NCBI GenBank assembly: GCA_025084515.1
Contig: JAJAGP010000183.1
Coordinates: 62,001-126,000, forward strand
Length of the DNA: 64,000 nt
Direction of reading: 5' to 3'
From: Ancistrus triradiatus
Taxonomy: Eukaryota > Chordata > Actinopteri > Siluriformes > Loricariidae
In this document: one piece after another, positions 35,572-45,110 of the stretch
Layout: every line of letters begins with the position of its first letter
Position numbering within the stretch: position 1 is the stretch's first letter
Notes under the pieces: model-generated
The model's database searches: none
The model's input: the letters and a program-made list of their open reading frames with translations, nothing else
What the model was told of the DNA's origin: nothing
Made by a program: the position numbers and the translations under genes

Positions 35572-35731
35572 TTGGGTTTCATGAACGAGCAGCCAATTAC
35601 AAGCCTAGGATCACCGTGTGTAATGTCAAGTGTCAGCTGGAGCGGTGTAAAGCCAGTGGGTTATAAAGCAATGAAACTCCAGTGTCAATTAAGCCTCACC
35701 ATCTGGCAGTTTGATGGAGGGTTTTGGATTT
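35572..35731 (+). pseudogene. Tc1-like transposase fragment (family H type)
   Basis: The sense frame at 35575 reads GFHERAANYKPRITVCNVKC and continues QLERCKASG; a second frame gives ...LTIWQFDGGFWI at the end. These match the second DNA-binding part and the segment after the first catalytic Asp (fish consensus IWQSDGRVWVW, by recollection). The first Asp region itself is deleted. Confidence 0.65.
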
Positions 35732-35734
35732 GAC

Positions 35735-36137
35735 ATTGATCTGAGTTTGTTCCTGATAGTTTGCAACGGCCTCTAGTATTCGTCAAGAGAAATCCTAATG
35801 CAGTGACAGTTCTTTAGAGAGTTGTGCCCTTCTAATTGTCTTTCAATCAGTTGAAGATTATTTTTTAAATTGGATTAAGTGAAGTAAATCTCCGTCAGTC
35901 TTGCTCAAAATCTTACAGAACGCCTTCCCAGAAGGCTAGCGGCTGTTAAGGCACCAAAGGGCATGGATATATTCATAATATCCATGCTTGTAGATGTGTT
36001 TTCTTAGTTATATTTTGTAACACGTCTGGTACATACATGTATATTATCAGTATTAATTATATAATTCACAAGAGACATTTGTGACAGCCGAAATGGCCCA
36101 AATGCAAGAAAATCCTTGTTCCTCTGGCTGTTGCAGT
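35735..36137. other. No gene recognised
   Basis: AT-rich unique sequence. Confidence 0.35.
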
Positions 36138-36310
36138 CTCTGTTCCACATTCCAAAGATATGCTTTATGTCAGTTTGTCTCTCTAAAGTTTCCCAGTGTC
36201 TCTGTGTGCCTGTACCTTGCAGTCTATTGGTGTGTTGGTTAGGCACTGACTTCCCTGGGATCTTCGCTTGTTTTAAGCATGTATGAAATGAATGAGTGAA
36301 TGAATGATGT
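36138..36310 (+). repeat. V-SINE-like repeat, 3' half
   Basis: CTGTTCCACATTCCAAAGAT, TCTCTCTAAAGT, TGTGCCTGTACCTTGCAGTC and GGTTAGGCACTGACTTCC follow the order of the repeat at 50925-51232. It ends in a degenerate GAATGA tail. Confidence 0.65.
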
Positions 36311-36746
36311 AATTAAACCCATTTGATTAATCATTCACAGTCCAGAACCTCATTAAGAAGCATTTATGTTTGCACTAGGTTTTACTTAGCCTTATGGACG
36401 CTGACCAGACAGTCGCACAGTAGTTTAGAAACTTTGCACATAGTGTGATTTAAATAATAATGTTAATGTTAATTCTTTTCTGTGTCTCTTTTATAAAATT
36501 TGAAACCGAGAGCTGAAGGTTGTAATGTTGTTTTCTGCCTATCAAGACTGCAATTCTCTTTTCTGTCAGCAGATGTCGGGTTCGCCGTACTAGTTTTCTG
36601 TCATTCAGACGTGAATTAGATGTATATAAGACAGATTTCTATTTTCTGTTCCTATTCCTATTAAGGTCTCAGATTTTAAAGAGCAAACAAACATATTCAC
36701 TGTATTGCTTTATGATGTACACTTCATCTACTGTGGGATTACTGTG

Positions 36747-36942
36747 GGACTGTGGTAGCCTAGCGGGTAAGGTACTGGACTATGGACCAGAAGGTTCAGG
36801 GTTCAAATCCCACCTCTGCCTTGCTGCCACTGTTGGGTCCTTGAGCAAGACCCTTAACACACAATTGCTTGGATTGTAAGACTGTATAAGTTGTAAGTCG
36901 CTCTGGATAAGGGCGTCTGCTAAATGCTGTAAATGTAAATCT
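36747..36942 (+). repeat. Complete tRNA-headed SINE (reference copy)
   Basis: The head GGGACTGTGGTAGCCTAGCG includes an A-box-like element, and GGTTCAAATCC about 45 bases later is the polymerase III B box. The body is TGGGTCCTTGAGCAAGACCC and the conserved end is TCGCTCTGGATAAGGGCGTC followed by TGCTAAATGCTGTAAATG. Six other copies or scraps lie in this window. It would be transcribed by RNA polymerase III and moved by a partner LINE. Its 3' end does not match the LINE tail at 2838, so that LINE is probably not the partner. Confidence 0.9.
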
Positions 36943-37289
36943 ACACTTTAGTCAGTTAACACTTTCATGCCAAAGAAATGCCAAATATAACATTTTAATC
37001 AACAGTATTTTGCTTCATTAGTTGGGTTCTCTCTTTTTTATATAACGTTGTCAACAAATGGCAGTTTGCTAGCTGCTGGGGTTGCACGTTATTACTTTTC
37101 AGCCTTGTTGGCTTCTTTGTACTGTATACAATATGCAGCCCTGTACACTGTAGACATGTTAATGACAAGTGAGAACTTCTTTAAGTTGCCTTCAGTGAGA
37201 ATTCAAAGATGAGAACATGCGTCAACCGTTCCACGATCTGCAGTAACATATGTTGTAACACGTTCAGCTGTGGTTCTATAGTATTCCGT
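36943..37289. other. No gene recognised
   Basis: AT-rich unique sequence upstream of the C2H2-like pseudogene. Confidence 0.3.
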
Positions 37290-38182
37290 GGTGCATTTTG
37301 TATGCTTTCAGCCTTTGTGTCCATTTATCGGCAAAAATGTGTCTATATCAGAGTCTTTTCTCCTATCTGAAATCCCACATCAAAGAGGAGGAATCTGTTC
37401 TATGCCTTTTCCAACAATGCAAGCAGAGCTTTATAGTTAAGTCACATTACACTTCTATCACATGTCAAAGAACTCATAAAGATTTTTTTGAAGAAAGTCT
37501 GATAGCCGCTGTTGTAACCCCGGAACTGCAAGCACTTCCTATGAAATCCATAATGAGTACGAGTCCCCAGTCAGTTCAGTTTTGAAGAAGGCACTTACCC
37601 AGAGGATACATAAAAAAGGCCAAATATTGAGAAAGTTAGCTTTGTTTTATTTGAACTTGAACAAGTGAAACTGCTCAACATACCTCTACTATACAGACTA
37701 TCATTGGAGACCATGTCATATGGCTATCAGACTTGCTTTTCAAACTTAAACTTAGTCCCTCTTGGGCTTCCAGAGACGGATATAAACACTCTGATTGATA
37801 CTTTAAGTAGTAGGGATCTTTTCATACCCAGACATACCAAACAGGCCACAGGAAAATCAGATTTTAAAAAAAACAACTCCAGCTATGTTGATCCTGTAAC
37901 CTTCTGTCTCGGCCCGAATGAGTCAGGCAAAAATGCTTTGTGCCGTCTAGTCCTGTGCAGAATGCAGCCGAGTCTTTCTTGCGGTGTAACTCAGTGTGGG
38001 AGCAGAACAGGCGAATAAAAACCTCCGACAAATCTGATGTGCTTCAGGAAGTGTGGGATGGAACAAGTGTTGAAGAGAACATGCTGTTCAGGGATACAGC
38101 GCCTTCGTTGGGTGTCCTTTATCAGGATGCGTTTGAGGCAGTGAAACTTCTAGGATCTAGGAGGAAGAAGCATTTTTATTGA
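37290..38182 (+). pseudogene. Fish-expanded C2H2/uncharacterised-protein pseudogene, N-terminal part
   Basis: Three frames, in order, read as one decayed protein. First, about 37365-37500: SYLKSHIKEEESVLCLFQQC, then KQSFIVKSHYTSITCQRTHK, a C2H2-like finger with the pattern C-x4-C-x12-H-x3-5-C/H, altered. Second, from 37665: LGLPETDINTLI and SYVDPVTFCLGPNESGKN. Third, from 37990: KSDVLQEVWDGTSVEENMLF and SLGVLYQDAFEAVKLLGSRR. This order resembles a large family of uncharacterised fish proteins in which 'DVWDG' and 'LYQDAFEVVNPLGS' are conserved. Frameshifts near 37585-37665 and 37960 break it. Function of the family is unknown to me. Confidence 0.6.
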
Positions 38183-38200
38183 ACCACACGTTCTCTTTGA
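38183..38200. other. Junction between pseudogene part and tandem duplication
   Basis: The pseudogene frame ends at 38182 and the first copy of the duplicated segment starts at about 38201. Confidence 0.3.
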
Positions 38201-39268
38201 ATTAGAATTCTGTTTGTGGCAGGAAACCGACACACTGCAAAGAAAGAAACGAGCAGAGTAAGAATTACTGCGTCTTTGCAACGCAGCCAACAGTGAAACA
38301 AATTGAGGGGAAAAAAAATACACAACCCAGCCACCTGTGTTAAATATCTCATTCCTTACAGCTTTTCAGTCAGTTTCTTTGCTCTAACCTGAAATATATG
38401 CTCAGGAAATGTATTGCACTGTCACATCAAGACAGTTTCTCATACCTTAAATGTTTGTGTATAAGTAAATAAATAAATCGTTAGTCACATGGGTCGTGTT
38501 GCGAGTGTGGGTTAAACCTCCTGGGAAGGGATCTCAAGACTGCTTTGTAGGTGTCATTTCAAGGACTTTTTCTAGTCAAAATGCACCAAGAATAAAATTT
38601 TATGAATTTCGAGGTGGTCAAGAACCGAGGTACCACTGTATTTTTAATAGTCGAGTCAACTGACATATGAACAATTGACAGGAAAGTCTGATTTGATAAT
38701 TATTAAGATAAATGAATGTACTTTACTCATAAGCACATGAACCTGTATGCATAGATCGCTGAACAGTTGTGAATTTATTTCCGTTTGTGGTGGGAAACTG
38801 ACCCACCAAGAAGGAAGAAACAAGCGGAGTAAGAATTCTTATGCCTGAAATGCATGCTCTGGAGATGTGCTGCGCTGTCACTTAAAGACAGTTTCTCATT
38901 CTTTAAAAGTGTGAGTAGGAATAAATAAGAGTCACATGGATCGGGGTGTGAATGGAGGTTAAACCTCCTGGGAAGGGATCTCAAGACTGCTTTGTAGATG
39001 GCTGATAACCATTCGCACCTCAACCCCTGTGACTCTAACGACTCATATGATGGCAGGGTGTGTCAATGGCACTTTTGAAGAACCTTTTCTAGTCAAAATG
39101 GATCGAGAATCACTTCGACGAATTCCGAAGTGGTCGAGAACCAAGGTACCACTGTGTTTTTAAAAGTCAAGTCAACTGACATACAAACAATTGACTACAA
39201 TGTACGATTTGCTAATTATTAGGGTGAACGAATGTTTTCCTCATTAACACACAAACCTGTAGGGTAGA
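38201..39268. repeat. Diverged tandem duplication of a ~500-570-bp segment
   Basis: Copy one (38201-38770) and copy two (38771-39268) share, in order, TTTGTGGCAGGAAACCGAC/TTTGTGGTGGGAAACTGAC, GACAGTTTCTCAT, TTAAACCTCCTGGGAAGGGA (exact), TCTCAAGACTGCTTTGTAG (exact), TTTTCTAGTCAAAATG (exact), and GAGGTACCACTGT/AAGGTACCACTGT. Copy two carries an extra ~60 bases near 39010-39060, and copy one carries extra sequence at its left. The segment includes an inverted CAGTGGTACCTCGGTTCT end, also seen at 42955, so it derives from a transposon-like repeat. Confidence 0.8.
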
Positions 39269-39305
39269 TGGTAACGAAGACATTGTTTTTTCTTCTTTTT
39301 TTTAA

Positions 39306-39755
39306 GTTACAGAAACAAAATATGGCTCTACAATATCCCAGCTGGAACTCCCTCCAGAAGTAAATGAGACGGTGGAGGAGAAAGGCCAAAGACTGGAAAG
39401 CATTTGCAGCATTGGCATTCGTGGACAAGAGAGGGCGGAAGTGACAGAACGCATGAAGACCGCGTTCAGTCTTCGGCACAAACGCATAAATGAGATCCCA
39501 GCATCCACTACGGCTGATTTGCAAATGAAGTGGCCTTACCTATTTACACAAAAGGGACTCATTTCTTATTTTGAGTTACTGACTGATGTGCCTCCCCTCC
39601 GTGCCTCGGAGCTGTCAAGCGAGGAGATGTGGAAATGCAATTGTGGAATATTTCTGCATAAAAGTGACTTGTCTCGGGGCCTTAATGGGGATTTGATACT
39701 TCAAAATCATTCAGCTCAAATCGTTGATGGCCCACTTGGCCGAGTTTCCTGAGAG
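39306..39755 (+). pseudogene. SAMD3-like fragment, exon-like, C-terminal continuation of the decayed gene
   Basis: A pyrimidine run ending TTTTTTTTAAG at 39305 looks like a splice acceptor. The open frame then reads TETKYGSTISQLELPPEVNE, ...ERMKTAFSLRHKRINEIPAS and KWPYLFTQKGLISYF to a stop at 39755. RMK-x-FSLRR-x-I followed by WPALF is characteristic of SAMD3-like fish proteins, by recollection. It is uninterrupted over about 145 codons, unlike the pieces at 37.3-38.2 kb, so its status (real exon or fossil) is open. Beyond about residue 85 no family resemblance is seen. Confidence 0.5.
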
Positions 39756-40160
39756 ACTGGTACTCGATGCTGATGTAAACTAATTGCAGTAGTAATGATT
39801 ATAACTTTTTCTATGGCGCTTACCATCGTCTGCGTTTAACTGGAGTTTTTGCCATGGCAGCAGACAGAGGGCACCTTGACTTTGGTGAATTATCTGAAGG
39901 CTGAATTATCTGTGAGGGGATCCAGCTGACATTCATCACGCGGCTTGCTGCAGTGTTTGCCACCTTTTATGTCTTCAGCCTACAATTCCAAGAAGAGGCG
40001 GCGCAGATGCTGGAGTTCATTCAGAGGTAAGCCTACCCGATATACGATATGTTCCTGTGATGGCCAGAGGTGGCTGAAGTACGCAAGTTGTTTAAGATAC
40101 AGCATTACAGATCTGCTAAAATATATTTAAGGAAAATGAGTATTGGCTGATAAAATAGCT
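39756..40160. other. No gene recognised
   Basis: Apparently unique sequence. Confidence 0.3.
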
Positions 40161-40408
40161 TAACCCAAAATCAGAAGAAGTTGGGACAGTAAGGAAAATG
40201 CAAATGAAAAATGTATGCAATGCTCCTTGCATTTCCTTTGACTTTTACTTCATTGCAGACAGTATGAACCCAACATATTTCAGTTTTTTTCTGATCAGCT
40301 TCATTTCTTTAGTTAATAAACATTTGTTCCTGCATTTCAGGCCTGCAGCACATTCCAAAAAAGCTGGGATGGGGAAATTTAGGGCTAGTAATGAGGTAAA
40401 AAGGCTCG
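40161..40408 (+). mobile_element. Tc1-like family D left-end fragment
   Basis: The end AACCCAAAATCAG, then AAGTTGGGACAGTAAGGAAA, is the inverted partner of the family D right end at 11281-11326. It continues with CCTTTGACTTTTACTTCATT and GGCCTGCA, matching 9363-9545. It breaks off at about 40408 before the coding region. Confidence 0.82.
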
Positions 40409-41084
40409 TGGTTTGTTCCTCCTCAGATCAGTCTCAGTAGGTACTCACTACTGCTGACTGGGAACCCACAAACCTTGTATGAATGATTAGTCCCTTGTTA
40501 AAGTCGCTCTGTTCTTTACTCCCCCACATCATACGCATGTACTACGAGAACCGACTGCTTACTTGCTCTCAAATATACCCCAGAGCTTAACATATGCTGT
40601 TGTACAAAGATAATTAAGGGTTGTTCCTTTTTCTAGAGCATGTGACTTAGGTAACTGAATCTCAGCTCACTCTTTAATCAGTCTTGAATTTTATGCACAG
40701 CGAACAAAATATCGTCAAATAACAAAGCCAAGTTGAGTCTTTTAAGCTTGGTCTCCTGATAAATCTCATGTTTTCATTTCATTCTCATAAGGGCTTGAGA
40801 GAGCCGGGCGACATTAAATCTGCATACTTCCTCTGAATATTATAGAAATCTCCGGATTAAAACGGTCTCGCTACTCCAAACAGTCGCCTCGGGACCACTT
40901 GTCCCCATTTTCCGCAGAAGAGGCTGACACTTATATGTTTGTACTTCGTTCAGTAAAGGTTGCCAAGTATTCTCCAGAGCTCTGCGGGCAGCCTATAAAC
41001 AAGTTTTTAGTACTGTTTCGAGGACTCATTGCCTGAGGACATGCCTATTTAATGCATAAATAAACCAAGCTGTTTGCTTAAGAG
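40409..41084. other. No gene recognised
   Basis: Non-repetitive sequence; 40780-40940 has even composition and could be conserved non-coding DNA. Confidence 0.35.
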
Positions 41085-41230
41085 GGCAGCACTGTGGTAC
41101 AAGTGGTTCAGTCTGTTGCCTCACAGCTCCTGATCTGGACCGAATTCTGGTCTCGGCACTGAGACCTGTGTGGACTTTGCATGTTCTCCTTATTTCTGCA
41201 CGAGTAGTCTAGTTTCCTCTTGGGCTTTGA
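41085..41230 (+). repeat. V-SINE-like repeat, 5' half
   Basis: GCAGCACTGTGGTACAAGTG, TTGCCTCACAGCTCC and TGTGTGGACTTTGCATGTTC are the head and first body block of the V-SINE-like family. The 3' half is not recognisable. Confidence 0.65.
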
Positions 41231-43738
41231 AAGAGCAACCAATGAGCACTAAAACAACCTAGGCCTGCCTGGTTAACTCCAATTATGATTTCACTTTCCA
41301 CCGATTATGAAAAGATTATAATCGAGACACGAGGCTTGTTTTGTCTTGTGTTATAAATCCAGAGTTAAATACAAAGGTGTGCTATTACCCCTATCTAAAA
41401 GTCCAAACTCTGTCAGCCAGGCTGAGGCATATTTAGTTTGGCTCCAGCTATTATGATGGAAAGAACTTTTGATCAATGAGAAACTTGACACGAATTTGGT
41501 TTTCTGAATTTGACCAATTTGTTTAATCATCTAAAATTAAATCCCAATTTGGTGTATGATCAAATAATAAAGGAACAAAAACAGAAAAGAGAGCCCCCTT
41601 TACTTGACTAGAACACTCTTCCTAATGCAGCCATCTACCCAGAAAAGTGGTTCCCAACTTGGGGTACAATAATGGGGTTTGAGATAATCCACCGATAAAA
41701 AGACTTTTTTTCTAAAGTTCTGTACAGGTATGCGCAAATTATAATAAATTATAATAGGAATAGGAATTAATTCTCTTTTAACTCTGGACGTTGCAGCTGC
41801 AAACAGCTGGGCACTTGAACAGCCAATCGGTGCTGCAGATCCACAAGCAGAGGTGGGAGTTAAGAGTTTGAGAGTACAAGTCCAGTTTACTGGTCATGTG
41901 CTCTTTTGCTTGTTAGCTCACATTTGGAGTAGAGCCTTTTTTTGTGTAAGTTACTCATATATGTGTGGATGACATTCCACCACATCTTTATAACAAGCAG
42001 TAAGTGCTGTATGTGCCTGTCCTACCTGTATATTCTCTTTAAAATATAAGTATATAAACTGGTTCACATTCATTCATTGAGTCCCTGTTTCATCTGGCTG
42101 ATCTTCTGTGATGTTTGTAATACTGTCCATCAGTGCATTTTTGGGTTCTGTTGAGCAAAAGTATCAGGTCAGTCATACCATCCATTAGTGTGTTACGGCT
42201 TTCCCCATTTTTCCAACATGTCTATGTCTATATGACTCTGGGCAGTGTGAGCAGTCTGCTTTTGTTATACTTACACAGAGCATCTCGACGGTTGTACAAG
42301 TTACACAATGCTGACCTTTACTTTTAGAATATTACAAATTTAAGAAAAAGGCATCCAGGGCCTTGGGAAACTGAACTTGATCTTGAATCTGGGTCATACC
42401 CGACCTAGCCGTGTTGTAAGGAGGGATTATTAGCCAGTTTGCCTCGGCTTTGATGATTCAGTATTTTTGGCTACGAACGTGTATTGCGTCTGCATGCTAT
42501 CTCTCCTCGCGTGATAAATTGCTCTAACCGTCAGTGGCTACTCACGCGAATTTGTCAAACCAAATGAGATCGTTCAGACCGTGTATTCCAAAATCTCTTT
42601 ATCCTAACCAGAATAGAGACCCTGTTCCATTTGTGTTCGCGTTATAGTTAATCTGAACAAGATTTATGAACTTATGAAATTTATGCACGCGAGTGTTCGG
42701 TTTCCTAAGGTGTAGTGTTTCAGAAATTAAATTACAGGACACCTAGTAAAACATCCACCATTTATTAAATCCAAAGCCAAGAAGTGTTTGGGTAAGCTGG
42801 ATTTCCAAGCTGAGAGTATTTGCAGTGAGTGTGATAGCCTTCATGCTAATTACATAGATTGTGTCCAATTAAAATTAGAGCATTGTGAGATGTAGTTCAT
42901 GTTATGTAAACCAAGCTCAGTCCTGTATTTTAATACATGTAACCTAATATACAGTGGTACCTCGGTTCTTATTGTTAATTCGTTCCAGAAGGCTTGTCGA
43001 GAAAGCGTAAAGCAAAACACTTACTCTATTGATGTTTGGCTCTTATAAACTAACGTTTTTTAGGACCCATGGAGACTTTTTTGCACTAAGAATGTAGTAC
43101 TGTGGATGTGAAAACAAAGAAAAATGTAGGGGTGTGTGGATTAAGCAGGTAGGAAAATGACTCAGCATATGAATCGATTCGACTGCACCATTTTTTTTAC
43201 TAGGATGCATCGTATTTCAAGGTATCTGCCCATGCCTTTGTCAATATTTCATTTATTTTAAATGCACTATATACTCCTAAGCTTTTGTGCATCTATAAAC
43301 GTTCTTCATACAAGAGGAGTATTTTATGTGTAAATCTTTAAAAATCCTGCTTAAGACCCTTTTACTAGATTTTTATAAAAGGCTATAGACGGTGCTAAAT
43401 TCAGTTCCTAGTGAGCACCGCTGGCCTAATCGTGACTGACTACCTCTGCCATTATTACATTGTTATCTTTGCGTGACTGTCTGGATCTGATCGGATCGTC
43501 CTTAGCGCTGTAATATATACAGGAAACAATGACTCAGGCTTATTCATTAAAATGAGAGCAGTTTAAAAAAAAAAAAAAAACAGACGAGCCCCAAGGAGGG
43601 GACTGTGATGAATCAGGGAAGTGTGTCATTCATGAATGGCAGTGTTTTCTCAGGTATAAAAAAGTAATACAGGGTTTATTATATTACATTTGTCGTCCGT
43701 CACTGTTTTATATAAAATGCTTTGAGAACAGGAAATTG
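41231..43738. other. No gene recognised; one repeat end and a shared 50-base segment
   Basis: Contains a segment at 42116-42168 shared with 45111-45160, a CAGTGGTACCTCGGTTCT end at 42953 and an A-run at 43564-43580. No coding sequence recognised. Confidence 0.4.
42953..43025. repeat. Terminal part of the CAGTGGTACCTCGG repeat
   Basis: CAGTGGTACCTCGGTTCTTA, followed by TCGTTCCAGAAGGCTTGTCG, is the outer end of the repeat that also lies inverted inside both copies of the duplication at 38.2-39.3 kb. Confidence 0.65.
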
Positions 43739-43826
43739 GGATACTGGACCAGAAGGTCCAGGGTTCAAATCCGACCTCTGCCAAGCTACTGCTGTTTGAT
43801 CCTTGAGCAAACCCACAATTAAATGT
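43739..43826 (+). repeat. SINE fragment (head and body)
   Basis: CTGGACCAGAAGGTCCAGGG, GTTCAAATCCGACCTCTGCC, and the body word CCTTGAGCAAACCCACAATT. The 5' start and the 3' end are lost. Confidence 0.8.
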
Positions 43827-43865
43827 AATTTCGGTTTGTAATTTCGGCTTATTTATTGGATATGC

Positions 43866-45108
43866 AGATCAGTCCTGCACACCGGCTTGGAGGAATTTTA
43901 TCCCATTCCTCCGTACAGAACAGCTTCAGCTCTGGGATGTTGGTGGGTTTCCTCACATTAGCTGCTCACTTCAGGTCCTTCCACAACATTTCCATTGGAT
44001 TAAGGTCAGGACTTTGGCTTGGCCATTCCAGAACATGAACTTTATTCTTCTGTAACCATTCTTTGGTAGAACGGCTTAGGGTCGTTGTCTTGCTGCATGA
44101 CCCACCTTCTCTTGGGATTCAGTTCATGGACAGATGTCCTGACATTTTCTTTTAGAATTCTCTGATATCATTCAGAATTCAGTGTTCCATCAATGATGGC
44201 AAACTGTCCTGCCCAGATGCAGCAAAACAGGCCCAAACCATGATACTACCACCACCATGTTTCACAGATGCAGTGATTCCCTTTCTCCAAACATAACGCT
44301 TTTCTTTTAAACCAAAAAGTTCTACTTTGGTCTCATCCGTCCACAAAACATTCTTCCAATGGCCTTCTGGCTCGTCCACGTGATCTTTAGCAAACTGCAA
44401 ACGAGCAGCAATGTTCTTTTTGGAGAGCAGTGGCTTTCTCCTTGCAACCCTGCCATGCACACCATTGTTGTTCAGTGTTCTTCTGATGGTGGACTCATGA
44501 ACATTAACATTAACCAATGTGATAGAGGCCTTCAGTTGCTTAGAAGTTACCCTGGGCTCCTTTGTGGCCTCGCCAACTATTACACGTTACTCTTGGAGTG
44601 ATCTTTGTTGGTCGACCACTCCTGGAGAGGGGTAACAATGGTCTTGAATTTCCTCCATTTGTACACAATCTATCTGACTGTGGATTGGTGGAGTCCAAAC
44701 TCTTTAGAGATGGTTTTATAACCTTTTCCAGCTGGATGAGCATCAACAACTCTTTTTTTTTTTTGAGGTCTTCAGAAATCTCCTTTGTTCGTGCTATGAT
44801 ACCCTTCCACAAACATGTTCTGAAGAGCAGACGTTGATAGATCCCTGTTCTTTAAATAAAACAGGGTGCCTACTCACACCTGATTGGCATCCCATTGTTT
44901 GAAAACACCTGACTCTAATTTCACCTTCAAATTAACTGCTAATCCTAGAGGGTCACATACTTTTGCCACTCACTAATATGTAATATTGGATCATTTTCCT
45001 CAATAACCAAGTATAATATTTTTCTGTCATTTGTTTAACTGGGTTCTCTTTGTCTACTTTTAGGACTTGTGTGAAAATCTGATGATGTTTAAGGTCAAAT
45101 TTATACAT
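43866..45108 (-). mobile_element. Tc1-like family A, copy 6, longest coding remnant, ends truncated
   Basis: Family A sequence begins inside the left repeat (GATCAGTCCTGCACACCGGC) and continues through the whole minus-strand transposase region to the inner part of the right repeat, ending near 45108 within AAAATCTGATGATGTTTAAG. Both outer ends are missing. Confidence 0.88.
43870..44797 (-). pseudogene. Family A Tc1 transposase pseudogene, all domains visible
   Basis: Reading on the minus strand from about 44797, the start codon ATG has become ATA; then ARTKEISEDLKKKKELLMLI with a T-run expansion at 44752-44764, GLHQSTV-like wording in broken frame, LSRSGRPTK, and TIRRTLNNNGVHGRVARRKP. The first Asp region is clear at about 44320: HWKNVLWTDETKVELFG. 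It is followed by SVKHGGGSIMVWACFAASG. The second Asp and final acidic regions (43870-44160) are only readable in mixed frames. At least four frame breaks. Confidence 0.83.
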
Positions 45109-45110
45109 AT

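Noticed and set aside
36747..36820. tRNA gene at the SINE head
   Set aside because: It has A- and B-box-like words but is repeated many times with a common SINE body and tail, so it is a SINE head, not a functional tRNA gene.
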